DNA of 64,000 nucleotides from Chitinophagaceae bacterium (GCA_023957575.1 JAMLGU010000001.1:496001-560000), one strand, 5' to 3'. Numbered from the stretch's first letter, positions 16,771 through 26,244 are shown. Notes: generated by a model not told the origin, from the sequence alone. Made by a program: numbers and translations.

Positions 16771-17805
16771 TTAGAACCCCAACTCCAGATTCTTTCCACC
16801 CTGATGTGGTTTTTTGCCCAAGTGCTCATACGCTTTTGATGTTACCTCGCGACCACGCGGTGTTCTTTGCAAAAAACCCTCCTGAATCAGAAATGGCTCA
16901 TACACCTCTTCAATCGTTCCTGCCTCTTCACCTACAGCAGTGGCAATGGTAGTGATGCCTACAGGTCCTCCTTTAAACTTTTCTATAATTGCGAGCAAAA
17001 TCCGGTTATCCATATCATCTAATCCGTATTCATCCACATTCAATGCTTTGAGGGCATGTTGGGTAATGCCAATATCAATTTGTCCGTCATTCAATACCTG
17101 TGCAAAATCGCGTACCCGGCGAAGTAACCCATTGGCAATTCGGGGAGTGGCACGGCTTCGGGCAGCTATTTCTGCTGCCGCTTCATCAGCAATCTGCACA
17201 TTTAATATGCCCGCAGAACGCAAAATAATTCTTTTAAGGGTTTGGGCATTATAGTACTCTAATCTGGACTTTATGGCAAATCTTGACAGCAAAGGAGCCG
17301 TAAGCAAGCCACTGCGGGTAGTAGCGCCAATTAATGTAAACGGATTCAACGAAAGCTGTATGCTTCGGGCATTGGGGCCGGAGTCAATTAAAATATCAAG
17401 CCGATAATCTTCCATAGCTGCATACAAATATTCTTCCACCACATTACTAAGGCGATGAATTTCATCAATAAACAATACATCCCTCGGTTCCAGAGAAGTA
17501 AGCAAGCCCGCAAGGTCGCCGGGTTTTTCTATTACAGGCCCGCTGGTTTCTTTGATGTTTACCTCCAGTTCGTTGGCTACAATACGCGAAAGAGTAGTTT
17601 TTCCAAGTCCGGGCGGACCATGAAAGAGAATATGATCCAACGCTTCTCCCCGAATTTTAGCAGCTTTGATAAATATCTGCAAATTTTCAATCAACTGCGG
17701 CTGCCCCGAAAATTCCTTTATGTAGGAAGGTCGGATAGTGTTTTCAAAATCCCTGTCAACAGGGTTTAAACTATTTTTATCTTTATTTAAATTAGGATTA
17801 ATCAT
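16771..17805 (-). CDS. ruvB: RuvB Holliday-junction branch migration ATPase
   Basis: A 344-residue AAA+ ATPase. Walker A GPPGLGKT is at residues 63-70, Walker B is LFIDEIHRL, and sensor and arginine-finger region [17 protein letters not shown] follows. The C-terminal winged-helix part includes [17 protein letters not shown], diagnostic of RuvB. With RuvA it migrates Holliday junctions during recombinational repair. It stands alone here, without ruvA or ruvC next to it, as is common in Bacteroidota. A TATCTTTG box lies only 9 bases upstream of the start codon. Confidence 0.96.
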   Translation of the reverse strand: MINPNLNKDKNSLNPVDRDFENTIRPSYIKEFSGQPQLIENLQIFIKAAKIRGEALDHILFHGPPGLGKTTLSRIVANELEVNIKETSGPVIEKPGDLAGLLTSLEPRDVLFIDEIHRLSNVVEEYLYAAMEDYRLDILIDSGPNARSIQLSLNPFTLIGATTRSGLLTAPLLSRFAIKSRLEYYNAQTLKRIILRSAGILNVQIADEAAAEIAARSRATPRIANGLLRRVRDFAQVLNDGQIDIGITQHALKALNVDEYGLDDMDNRILLAIIEKFKGGPVGITTIATAVGEEAGTIEEVYEPFLIQEGFLQRTPRGREVTSKAYEHLGKKPHQGGKNLELGF

Positions 17806-17813
17806 TACCTGCT

Positions 17814-17821
17814 CAAAGATA
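17814..17821 (-). promoter_or_regulatory. -7 promoter-like element close to the ruvB start
   Basis: On the minus strand the sequence reads TATCTTTG, a full match to TAnnTTTG, ending 8 bases before the ruvB ATG. Transcription would then start at or next to the start codon, giving a nearly leaderless mRNA. No clear -33 TTG was found, so it may be chance. Confidence 0.4.
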
Positions 17822-17914
17822 TAATATTAGGTTGAAAGGATTGATTTAGATAAGGATGGAATTTTACCAAAAGCCCTTTTGTCCAAATTCTCAAGTAATT
17901 AGCATTACATTAAT

Positions 17915-17922
17915 TATATTTG
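17915..17922 (+). promoter_or_regulatory. -7 promoter element for the ACP-KS-CLF genes
   Basis: TATATTTG is an exact match to TAnnTTTG and lies 22 bases before the ACP start codon, where a promoter for the three-gene unit is expected. The upstream -33 element is not convincing. Confidence 0.5.
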
Positions 17923-17944
17923 ACCCGTATTTTAAACATTCAAG

Positions 17945-18208
17945 ATGGAAAAAGAACAACTTAAGCAACAGGTAAAAGAGCAAATCATTAAATTTTTGAA
18001 CCTTAACAATCTAAAACCGGAGGATATTAATGATGAAGAACCTTTGTTTGGCGATGGATTAGGCTTAGATTCTATTGATTCAATCGAGTTGATCGTGATG
18101 CTTTCCAGAGAATATGGCATAAACATTCAAGACCCCAAGGAGGGGCGTAAGGTGTTGACTACCGTAAACACAATGGTTGATTATATAGAGCAACACAGAA
18201 CAAAATAA
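17945..18208 (+). CDS. Acyl carrier protein of a specialised fatty-acid/polyene pathway
   Basis: An 87-residue ACP with the phosphopantetheine attachment serine at position 43 in GLGLDSIDSIEL. It differs from housekeeping AcpP in the second half (KEGRKVLTTVNTMVDYIEQ), matching ACPs of aryl-polyene or flexirubin-type clusters. The ketosynthase gene starts 8 bases after its stop, so it is clearly cotranscribed. As no reductase, dehydratase or thioesterase gene follows, this ACP probably works with enzymes encoded elsewhere. Confidence 0.85.
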   Translation: MEKEQLKQQVKEQIIKFLNLNNLKPEDINDEEPLFGDGLGLDSIDSIELIVMLSREYGINIQDPKEGRKVLTTVNTMVDYIEQHRTK

Positions 18209-18216
18209 TAAAAGGT

Positions 18217-19407
18217 GTGGATAAGGTTGTAGTTACCGGAATGGGAATTATTTCCGCCATCGGCGACACAGTGGCACAAAACAGGCAGTCGCTAAAGAAA
18301 GGTATTAGCGGCATTGGTCATGCAAAGCACTTTGTGTCCAAATACACTCAATTGCTACCTTTTGCCGAAATAGATTATTCTACGTCGGATTTAAAGAAGA
18401 AATTAAATATTACACAGTCTGGAGCAACACGCACCGACCTGCTGGCGCTGTATGCTTTTAGAGAAGCGATTGCAGACGCTCAATTAGAAACTTCTTCACT
18501 TGTTTCGCGCCAGATAGCGTTGATAGGAGCAAGCACCGTTGGTGGCATGTGCCTTACTGATGAACTTTATGCAGATGCCAATAAGAAAGGTGAAAACGGT
18601 TCAGAATATCTTTTATCATATCCCAATAGCGCCGGCGCCATGTTTATACAGGCGCAGTACAACATTGGAGGTATCGTAAATACTTTTAATACTGCTTGTT
18701 CTTCATCGGCCAATGCCATAATGTTTGGCGCCAGACTGATTAAAAACGGACTGGCAACAAAAGCCATAGTGGGAGGAGTGGATAGCCTGGCAAAATATAC
18801 AGTGAACGGGTTTAAATCATTGATGATATTATCGGATGCGCCTTGTCGCCCCTTCGAGCGAGACCGCAAGGGACTAAATCTTGGAGAAGGCGCCGCATTT
18901 TTGGTTTTGGAAAAAGAAAAAGATGCTGCCGGTAAAAAAATTTATGCAGAGGTAAAAGGCTATGGGAATAGCAATGATGCATTTCATCCATCATCCACAT
19001 CACCCGAAGCTGATGGACCTTTTTTGAGTATGCAAAGAGCATTGCAATCGTCAGGGCTGCATCCTAAGCAAATTGATTTTATAAATGCACATGGAACGGC
19101 TACCGAAAATAATGACGAAACCGAGAGCCTGGCAATGCTCAAACTGTTTCAAACGCCGCCTCATTTTGCAAGCACAAAGTCTTATACAGGGCATACATTG
19201 GGGGCAGCAGGAGCGGTGGAAGCAGTGAATACTATTTTAAGCCTATACCATCAGGAAATATATCCTTCATTGAATTTTGAGAATAAAATTGAGTCAACAG
19301 GGCTTGTGCCGGTAAAGGAATATGGTTCCAAAATTTTGAATAACGTAATGAGTAATTCCTTTGGGTTTGGCGGAAATTGCACCTCTTTGATTTTTGGAAA
19401 AATTTAA
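18217..19407 (+). CDS. Beta-ketoacyl-ACP synthase (FabF-like), catalytic subunit
   Basis: A 396-residue ketosynthase starting at GTG 18217. The catalytic triad is complete: Cys161 in NTACSSSANA, His292 in INAHGTATENND and His326 in YTGHTLGAAGA. It condenses malonyl-ACP with an acyl chain in the cytoplasm. The next gene overlaps by 14 bases and encodes a ketosynthase-like protein without the catalytic Cys, so the pair probably works as a KS-CLF heterodimer, as in type II polyketide and aryl-polyene/flexirubin pathways. Confidence 0.88.
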   Translation: MDKVVVTGMGIISAIGDTVAQNRQSLKKGISGIGHAKHFVSKYTQLLPFAEIDYSTSDLKKKLNITQSGATRTDLLALYAFREAIADAQLETSSLVSRQIALIGASTVGGMCLTDELYADANKKGENGSEYLLSYPNSAGAMFIQAQYNIGGIVNTFNTACSSSANAIMFGARLIKNGLATKAIVGGVDSLAKYTVNGFKSLMILSDAPCRPFERDRKGLNLGEGAAFLVLEKEKDAAGKKIYAEVKGYGNSNDAFHPSSTSPEADGPFLSMQRALQSSGLHPKQIDFINAHGTATENNDETESLAMLKLFQTPPHFASTKSYTGHTLGAAGAVEAVNTILSLYHQEIYPSLNFENKIESTGLVPVKEYGSKILNNVMSNSFGFGGNCTSLIFGKI

Positions 19408-20449
19408 ATTCACAGATACTTTGTTTATTCATCAGCATATTTGTATTTCTCCTCAACACACTTCGGGTGATGTCGATCTGGACGTACTTAATCCTTCGGC
19501 TAATGGACAGTTAACCGCTATCGAACCGGAGCTTACAGGAGTACCTGCCGGTTTGCTAAGGCGAATGAGCAAAGCCGTGAGGATGGGAATTGGCGCCGGT
19601 TTACCTATTTTGCAACAAAACAAAGTGGATGGAATTATTGTTGGTACTGCCAATGGTGGAATGAATGACTGCATCAAATTTCTCAATCAGATTATTGATT
19701 ATGATGAAGGGATGTTGACACCCGGGAACTTTGTGCAAAGCACACCCAATGCTATTGCTGGGCAACTGAGCCTCATTACTAAAAACCAGCAATATAATGC
19801 TACTCATGTGCATCTGGGGCTATCTTTCGAAAACTCATTAATTGATGCGCAAATGCATCTGAAAGAAAAAGCAGAAGGGAACTACCTTGTTGGGGCTGTG
19901 GATGAAATTTCGAGCTACAATTATAATATTGACTTGCTTGCCGGTTGGTATAGTCAAAATATTGAAAATCAGAGCTTTTACCAATCTAAGCTGCCCGCAA
20001 CCATTGCAGGCGAAGGCGCTGCCATGTTTCTGCTTAATAATAATGCCTATGATGCATTGGCAAGAGTAAAAGATATTGAAACTTTCCATGCTTCTGATAT
20101 TGAAACGGTAAAAGCACGATTTAAAATTTTTGCAGAGGCTCAAAATCTTGACAGTGAAACCACAATATTCTTAACCGGAGAAAACGGCGACATTCGTTTT
20201 AACCCCTTTTATCATTCATGCGAAGCTATAATCAATGATATCACGGTCGCTCGCTTTAAGCATTTATCAGGCGAATATCCGACTGCGGTTTCATTTGCCG
20301 TATGGCTGTCAGTTTTTGCATTGCAAAACAAAAAGCTGCCGGGTCATCTTTTTAAGACAGAGAACAATTTATCGCAGCTAAATAACATCATAATTTATAA
20401 CAATTATCACGGCCTTCAGCATAGTTTTATAAGTATTACCAGTAACTGA
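19394..20449 (+). CDS. Ketosynthase-like chain-length factor
   Basis: A 351-residue protein with the overall plan of a ketosynthase but without its catalytic cysteine: the nucleophile-elbow region reads HLGLSFENSLIDAQ, the form seen in Bacteroidota chain-length-factor proteins. The C-terminal GHTLGAAG-type histidine is also missing. The start is a TTG overlapping the previous gene by 14 bases; no ATG exists before the conserved region, so this start is likely real and implies coupled translation. It should pair with the upstream catalytic subunit. Confidence 0.75.
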   Translation: MEKFKFTDTLFIHQHICISPQHTSGDVDLDVLNPSANGQLTAIEPELTGVPAGLLRRMSKAVRMGIGAGLPILQQNKVDGIIVGTANGGMNDCIKFLNQIIDYDEGMLTPGNFVQSTPNAIAGQLSLITKNQQYNATHVHLGLSFENSLIDAQMHLKEKAEGNYLVGAVDEISSYNYNIDLLAGWYSQNIENQSFYQSKLPATIAGEGAAMFLLNNNAYDALARVKDIETFHASDIETVKARFKIFAEAQNLDSETTIFLTGENGDIRFNPFYHSCEAIINDITVARFKHLSGEYPTAVSFAVWLSVFALQNKKLPGHLFKTENNLSQLNNIIIYNNYHGLQHSFISITSN

Positions 20450-20604
20450 CAACCAATAATTTTTACCGGATTTCAAAAAAAACTGGGTATTGACATTTTT
20501 CTATAATAATCTGAAAAAAGGAACAAATATAAATCTCCAAATACTTCTCATTACTGAACCGGAATGAAAAATTTTATGTAGGTTTGTATTTATAAACTCC
20601 TTCG

Positions 20605-21372
20605 ATGAGATATATATTTTTTTTAGCTTTGGGAATTATTTCGACGATAATTGTGAGCGCTCAAAATTTTGACATTAAAATCAGTGCGGGTGCCGATGCT
20701 ACCCAAATGAAAAATTTCAACAATGGTTTTACCATTATTCAGGGGATACCCTTTAAAACCGGAAATGAACTTCCTCAAAAAACGCCTGTTGTTTCAAAAA
20801 TTGAAGGCGCATCTTCGCAAACTAATTACAAAGTAGGTTTTTTTGCAGATGCAGAAATTAGCAAAGAATTCTGGAATCATTGGAAACTATCGATTTCATT
20901 AGGAGTAAATCAACTTGCTTACACTTACGATACTAAATTACCTGCTAACAACCTTTTTGAAAAGGACACCATGATGAAGCAGATTTCGAATGATTTTGGT
21001 GATACAAAATTGCTTTATATAAATTCCAGATTTTTGAACGTTTCCAAATCATTTGGAAGAGTTTCATTGCAATTGGGCCCGGTGGTCAATTATTTGGTTC
21101 ATAAGAAATATAATGCTGACTTTTCTATTATTGACAGTGTAAATTCAGTTTCTCATGTCATAAGCGAGCAACGAGGCAACCCAAAGAAACTCAAGTTAGG
21201 CGGGCACCTCAACCTTCGGTACAAAATATTGACACCTTTGGAAATAATGATTGGCACTCAATATTTCTTCAATTCCATTTATGAAAGCGCAGGTACTTAC
21301 GAGGGGGTGTACAAAAAAAGTAATCCCATCCAATTGCAGTTGGGACTCAGTTATCGGATAGCTTATTTTTAA
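20605..21372 (+). CDS. PorT-family outer-membrane beta-barrel protein
   Basis: A 255-residue protein with signal peptide (MRYIFFLALGIISTIIVSAQ) and a strand-rich remainder with alternating aromatic residues, ending in LQLGLSYRIAYF with a terminal Phe, the usual mark of an outer-membrane barrel. Pattern and size fit PorT-like barrels of Bacteroidota. It is separated from the ketosynthase pair by 155 bases and is probably transcribed on its own. Ligand or role unknown. Confidence 0.65.
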   Translation: MRYIFFLALGIISTIIVSAQNFDIKISAGADATQMKNFNNGFTIIQGIPFKTGNELPQKTPVVSKIEGASSQTNYKVGFFADAEISKEFWNHWKLSISLGVNQLAYTYDTKLPANNLFEKDTMMKQISNDFGDTKLLYINSRFLNVSKSFGRVSLQLGPVVNYLVHKKYNADFSIIDSVNSVSHVISEQRGNPKKLKLGGHLNLRYKILTPLEIMIGTQYFFNSIYESAGTYEGVYKKSNPIQLQLGLSYRIAYF

Positions 21373-21446
21373 TTAGCCATTTAAAAAATAAGCTCCTTCA
21401 CATTTTTGATTTTCTATTTGTAGAAATTAAGTTTATCCTATAAAAA

Positions 21447-21470
21447 AGAGCTACCCTTTCAGATAGCTCT
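21447..21470. terminator. Intrinsic terminator between convergent porT-like and nrdJ genes
   Basis: AGAGCTA (21447-21453) pairs with TAGCTCT (21464-21470) around a 10-base loop. An A run precedes it and T-rich sequence follows, so it can serve transcripts from both sides. Confidence 0.7.
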
Positions 21471-21494
21471 CCTTATTAATTATATTACTATTTC

Positions 21495-24400
21495 TTAACT
21501 GCAACCCAGGCTGTTTCCACAGTTCAGGCATTTGTAGCAGGTACCGCTTCTGATGGTGATATGGCCACATACATTACAAGCCGGGGCATCGCCCTGCATG
21601 CTTTTTGCTGCAGCATTAACCGCATCTAAGCCAGTTACCGGTTTGATATAATCCTCCTGCCTGGCCGAAACAACCGGTTTTGAAGAACCTACCACTCTCA
21701 TGTCGCTTAACTCGTGTTTTCTTTCACCGATAGTGGGAGAATCTACATCCCAATCCATATCTTCTTCTTTTGGTTCCTGTTTGGGTTTGTCCAATACATG
21801 TACTAAATCTGCACGACCCAGATACTCATAAGCCAAAGCACGGAACATGAAGTCGATAATCGAAGTGGCCGATTTGATATTTGGGTGCTGCACCATTCCA
21901 GAAGGTTCAAATCGGGTAAATACAAATTTTTCTACAAACTCTTCAAGTGGCACACCGTATTGCAAACCGATAGAAACAGCAATTGCAAAACAGTTGAGCA
22001 TGCTGCGCATGGTAGCGCCTTCTTTTGCCATATCTATAAAAATTTCACCCAATGTGCCATCACTGTATTCTCCGGTACGGAGGAAGAGTGTTTGTCCATT
22101 TATTTTAGCCTTTTGAGTGTAACCTCTCCGTTTTGCCGGTAATGACCTGCGTTCTACAATCATTGCCAACTGGCGTTTTAGGGAGGTGTCGGCGCTGTTT
22201 TGTACACGATGGTTTACTTCTTCCAAAAGCTCTTCAATCGTCAGTTTGCTCATGTCCACAATCTGGCTTTTCGAAGAAATTTCTTCTGAGGTTTCTTCTT
22301 CTTCAGTTTTACTGTCAGAAGACTTATTGCTCAGTGGCTGGCTAAGTTTGGAACCGTCTCTGTACAATGCGCAGGCTTTGAGGCCCAGCTCCCAGCTAAG
22401 TTGGTAAGAATCAGCAATTTCTTCAATCTTAGCCTCGTTTGGCAGGTTGATGGTCTTGCTGATAGCGCCGCTCAGGAAAGGCTGGGCAGCCGCCATCATA
22501 CGGATGTGGCCATGTGCGTGAATATAACGTTCTCCTTTGGCGCCGTTTTTATTGGCACAATCAAAAACAGGTAAATGTTCGGGCTTAAGATATGGAGCTC
22601 CTTCCACTGTCATGCTACCGCAAACGTATTCATTTGCTTCGTCAATTTCTTTTTGTGTAAATCCAAGCGCTTTCAGCATATTCCAGCCAAAGTCGTTGTA
22701 TTGCTCGGGTTTAAATCCAAAGCGCTTCATAGTATCTTCTCCCAGTGTCCATACGTTAAAGGCAAACGAAATTTCAAAAGCGGTAGCCATTGCAGCATTC
22801 AGCTTTTCGATTTCAAGTGCGTTAAATCCTTTACCCGCTAAGGTTTTTTCGTTAATATGGGGGGCTCCATTAATACTTGCGTGGCCTTTGGCATAATTTA
22901 CGATTTCATTAATTTCATCCGGATCATAACCCAATTTTTTCAAGGCCTGTGGCACACTCTGGTTGATAATTTTGAAATAACCACCACCACTCAGTTTTTT
23001 AAATTTAACCAAAGCGAAATCGGGTTCTACACCGGTTGTATCGCAGTCCATCAGCAATCCGATGGTACCGGTAGGCGCAATTACAGTGGTTTGTGCATTG
23101 CGGTAGCCGTTTTCTTCGCCAAGCCTCAGCGCATTATCCCATGCTTTAGTGGCAGCCTTCAGTAAATAATCGGGGCAATATCTTGCATTGATGCCTTGCG
23201 GTTTGATGTCTAATCCTTCATAAGCCTCAGCTGCATCATAAGCCGCAGCGCGGTGATTACGAATTACCCGAAGCATGTGCTGCTTGTTTTCTTCATACTT
23301 TGCAAAAGGGCCGAGAATACCGGCCAATTCTGCCGATGTGGTATAGGAAGTACCCGTCATAATGGCGGTGATGGCGCCTGCAATGCCTCTTGCTTCCTCA
23401 CTGTCGTAAGGAATGCCGCTTACCATCAGCATACTTCCCAGATTAGCGTATCCTAATCCGAGGGTACGGTAATCATAACTTAACTGAGCCACTTCTTTGG
23501 AAGGAAACTGAGCCATCAGCACAGAAATTTCCAATACCACTGTCCAGAGCCTGCTGGTATATTCAAAACCTTCTACATCAAAGGTACCGGTTTCTTCGTC
23601 AAAGAATTTTCTTAGGTTGATGCTTGCCAGATTGCAGGCGGTATTGTCGAGAAACATATACTCGCTGCATGGATTGCTGGCTCTGATGGGGCCTCCTTCG
23701 GGGCAGGTATGCCATTGGTTGATGGTAGTGTCATATTGTGTGCCGGGATCGGCGCAGCGCCATGCTGCGTAGTTTATCTGATCCCACAAATCTTTGGCTT
23801 TTACGGTTTTCATCACATGACCGTCGCCTCTTGCTTTTAATTCCCAATTGCCATCTTCGGCCAATGCTTTGAAAAATGAGTTAGGAATGCGAACTGAGTT
23901 ATTACTGTTTTGTCCGCTTACCGTTTTGTAGGCTTCTCCTTCATAATCGCTGGGGTATCCGGCTGCTATCAGAGCGGCTACTTTATTTTCTTCTTCTACC
24001 TTCCAGTTTACAAATTCCTGAATTTCGGGATGGTCGAGGTCAAGGCAAACCATCTTTGCTGCCCTTCGGGTGGTGCCGCCGCTTTTGATTGCTCCTGCCG
24101 CACGATCGCCTATTTTGAGGAAGCTCATCAGTCCGCTGGAAGTACCTCCGCCGCTTAACTTTTCGCCTTCGCCTCTGATATTGCTGAAGTTGGTACCCAC
24201 ACCACTGCCATATTTAAAGATTCTGGCTTCGCGTACCCAAAGATCCATGATGCCGCCTTCGTTTACCAGGTCATCATCTACACTGAGGATGAAGCAGTTA
24301 TGTACTACCACGCCATTTGCTAAAAATCGGGAAGAACCTGTTTGAATGTCATATACTTCTTCTTCAGCAATAAATTCAATATTAGTTACCGTCAACTCCG

Positions 24401-26024
24401 ACAGATTCTTTTTTGCTTTGCCTTCTATTTCACTATTCAGGCGATTGAGTTTTTGTTTCTTATCGGCACTGATAAATCCTATCAGGTTTTCGAATTTCTC
24501 ACGCTCCGAACTGTAAGCTATGCTGAGTTGATAGGAATTGTGCCTGTTTTCTCTTTGGTCATTATTTATTGAAACATTGCTGTAAATGCCCATTGACAAA
24601 AGCAGTACCTGAACCTGATGCACTAATGTCTCACTTATGGAAGTGAGTACTATGTCGCCGCTATTTCTGCCATCCTCTGTTCTGATTCTTACACCCCCGT
24701 CTGCCTGAAAAAGAGCACTCAGGAAGGCTGCTTTTTCGGGCAAAGACCCTTTCATGATAATGGATGGAACATGCGCCAATAAGGAGTTTTGATCCAATTG
24801 GTACTCTTCTACAAAGGAATCCACATTTTTGGAATCATATTTTACAATTCTGTAGAGTTCATTGACTTCCTTTCTTACTACCGTTTTGTAAGCGCCAAAT
24901 ATTCTTTCAAACAAACCGGTTACAAACGCGTATTCATCATCATTAATGGTAATGGCGCCAAATAAGGTTGTTTTATTATTCCTGTTATATTTACCATAGT
25001 ATCCATCTCCCACAATCCATCCTGCAAGAGCGGCCTTATCAATATCAATTTGTGAAATATGGTTATCAAATGATGCTGCAAAACCATTAAACAGGCTTTG
25101 TGAAAACCTGTGAGGCAGTTCAGCAGCTTGGGCTTCGGCCTGTATTTGCTGTACCATTTGCATTTCCGGCGTTTCAATATTCAGGCCATACTGTTGTACT
25201 TTTTGTCCCAAAATACTTTTTAGCTCCTTCCAGTCATATACACCGCCATCCTTTTTCCTTTTGTCGCTCGCAAGAATTTGATGGTCATCTGTAAATTCAA
25301 TAAAATTTCCATTGCTAAAGGTAGCCTTGTAAACCGAACGTATGCCATTGTTTTTAACGGCTTGTATTTGCACAAATTCATCACCATCAAAAACCTTTAA
25401 GTCGGTGCGGTTGTTTTCCACTATTTCACCTATTTCAAAAATTCCCTTATCGGTAAAAACCTGAGTATTGTATCGGGCACACGCATGCGGTTGCGGCCTT
25501 TCATAAGCCGAGGTGGATTTTTTCAGCACGCCATCACTGGGATCCACATAATAGTGCCCCTGCGGCTTGCCGGTGATGCCATACACCTCATACAAGCCGG
25601 TATTGAACCACTGAGGACTGTTGGGCGCACAGGATTGGTTCAGGATGGAATAAACCAATTCTTCATAAAAAATCTGCGCATCGGTTCGCGAAGCAAAATA
25701 ACCATATCGCTCGCCCCATACCCTCCAGGTATGTGCCAAGCGATGGGCCACCTGCTTCACGCTGGTTTCTCTTCCGGTGCCGCCATCGGGCTGGGGAACA
25801 CCTGCTTTTCTGAAATATTTTTGCGCCAAAATATCCGTGGCAATCTGGCTCCACTGCTTGGGAACTTCCACATTGTCCAACTGAAACACCACTTCCCCAT
25901 TAGGGTTTTTGATGACAGAGGTTCTATAATCGTATTCAAACAAATCAAAGGGACTTATCCCGTCCTTTGTAAATTTTCGGGAGAATAGAAGGCCTGTCTT
26001 GTGTTGATTATTCGTTGGCATCAT
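21495..26024 (-). CDS. nrdJ: B12-dependent (class II) ribonucleotide reductase with an inserted intein
   Basis: A 1509-residue precursor. Without the intein (residues 182-576) the exteins form a class II reductase of about 1114 residues: N-terminal part to RPQPHA, then FILSVDDDLVNEGG, FKYGSGVGTNFSNIRGEG, and the catalytic NPCSEYMFLDNTACNLASINL. The C-terminus ends in a zinc-ribbon-like cysteine cluster (CNVCGH... CYKCLNCGNSLGCS). It makes deoxyribonucleotides with adenosylcobalamin, independent of oxygen. The intein sits exactly before Cys577, the conserved Cys of the ACF motif that takes part in disulphide chemistry. No cobalamin riboswitch is visible upstream, but DnaA-box-like sites are. 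Confidence 0.93.
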   Translation of the reverse strand: MMPTNNQHKTGLLFSRKFTKDGISPFDLFEYDYRTSVIKNPNGEVVFQLDNVEVPKQWSQIATDILAQKYFRKAGVPQPDGGTGRETSVKQVAHRLAHTWRVWGERYGYFASRTDAQIFYEELVYSILNQSCAPNSPQWFNTGLYEVYGITGKPQGHYYVDPSDGVLKKSTSAYERPQPHACARYNTQVFTDKGIFEIGEIVENNRTDLKVFDGDEFVQIQAVKNNGIRSVYKATFSNGNFIEFTDDHQILASDKRKKDGGVYDWKELKSILGQKVQQYGLNIETPEMQMVQQIQAEAQAAELPHRFSQSLFNGFAASFDNHISQIDIDKAALAGWIVGDGYYGKYNRNNKTTLFGAITINDDEYAFVTGLFERIFGAYKTVVRKEVNELYRIVKYDSKNVDSFVEEYQLDQNSLLAHVPSIIMKGSLPEKAAFLSALFQADGGVRIRTEDGRNSGDIVLTSISETLVHQVQVLLLSMGIYSNVSINNDQRENRHNSYQLSIAYSSEREKFENLIGFISADKKQKLNRLNSEIEGKAKKNLSELTVTNIEFIAEEEVYDIQTGSSRFLANGVVVHNCFILSVDDDLVNEGGIMDLWVREARIFKYGSGVGTNFSNIRGEGEKLSGGGTSSGLMSFLKIGDRAAGAIKSGGTTRRAAKMVCLDLDHPEIQEFVNWKVEEENKVAALIAAGYPSDYEGEAYKTVSGQNSNNSVRIPNSFFKALAEDGNWELKARGDGHVMKTVKAKDLWDQINYAAWRCADPGTQYDTTINQWHTCPEGGPIRASNPCSEYMFLDNTACNLASINLRKFFDEETGTFDVEGFEYTSRLWTVVLEISVLMAQFPSKEVAQLSYDYRTLGLGYANLGSMLMVSGIPYDSEEARGIAGAITAIMTGTSYTTSAELAGILGPFAKYEENKQHMLRVIRNHRAAAYDAAEAYEGLDIKPQGINARYCPDYLLKAATKAWDNALRLGEENGYRNAQTTVIAPTGTIGLLMDCDTTGVEPDFALVKFKKLSGGGYFKIINQSVPQALKKLGYDPDEINEIVNYAKGHASINGAPHINEKTLAGKGFNALEIEKLNAAMATAFEISFAFNVWTLGEDTMKRFGFKPEQYNDFGWNMLKALGFTQKEIDEANEYVCGSMTVEGAPYLKPEHLPVFDCANKNGAKGERYIHAHGHIRMMAAAQPFLSGAISKTINLPNEAKIEEIADSYQLSWELGLKACALYRDGSKLSQPLSNKSSDSKTEEEETSEEISSKSQIVDMSKLTIEELLEEVNHRVQNSADTSLKRQLAMIVERRSLPAKRRGYTQKAKINGQTLFLRTGEYSDGTLGEIFIDMAKEGATMRSMLNCFAIAVSIGLQYGVPLEEFVEKFVFTRFEPSGMVQHPNIKSATSIIDFMFRALAYEYLGRADLVHVLDKPKQEPKEEDMDWDVDSPTIGERKHELSDMRVVGSSKPVVSARQEDYIKPVTGLDAVNAAAKSMQGDAPACNVCGHITIRSGTCYKCLNCGNSLGCS
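24297..25481 (-). mobile_element. Intein with LAGLIDADG homing endonuclease in nrdJ
   Basis: The 395-residue insertion begins with Cys182 (CARYNTQVFTDKG, block A), has TDDHQILAS as block B, and ends in GVVVHN before extein Cys577, so all splicing residues (Cys1, His-Asn, Cys+1) are present. Both dodecapeptide motifs of a LAGLIDADG endonuclease are intact: LAGWIVGDG at about 333-341 and LSALFQADGG at about 435-444. It therefore looks active both in splicing and in homing. Removing it restores the usual RPQPHACFILSV of class II reductases. Confidence 0.95.
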
Positions 26025-26125
26025 AATATATTTCGTTTAAAAATTTTGGTACAAAAATGGATTATTGTAGGACAACGAAAATATCCCAATCATGCCAAGT
26101 TTCCCAATGTAAAATATTAACAGAT

Positions 26126-26203
26126 TGTGGATAAAGAAAGTTGATTATCATTAAATACAAACGGGTATTGCATTTGATAAGTTATGCACAGAGTTGTGGA
26201 AAG
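26126..26203. promoter_or_regulatory. Cluster of DnaA-box-like sites upstream of nrdJ
   Basis: TGTGGATAA at 26126-26134 is the exact reverse complement of the consensus DnaA box TTATCCACA. TTATGCACA at 26182-26190 fits TTATNCACA on the plus strand. TGTGGAAAG at 26195-26203 is a weaker match with two mismatches. All lie within the 220-base gap between nrdJ and the next gene, 100-180 bases upstream of the nrdJ start. The rest of the gap is AT-rich and shows no further element. Confidence 0.5.
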
Positions 26204-26244
26204 AAATAGCCGGTTTTTTGGTTATTTTTTCTTAAAAAGAACCA

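Noticed and set aside
26025..26244. Cobalamin riboswitch in front of the B12-dependent reductase
   Set aside because: No B12-box-like conserved sequence and too little GC-rich structure in the 220-base gap.
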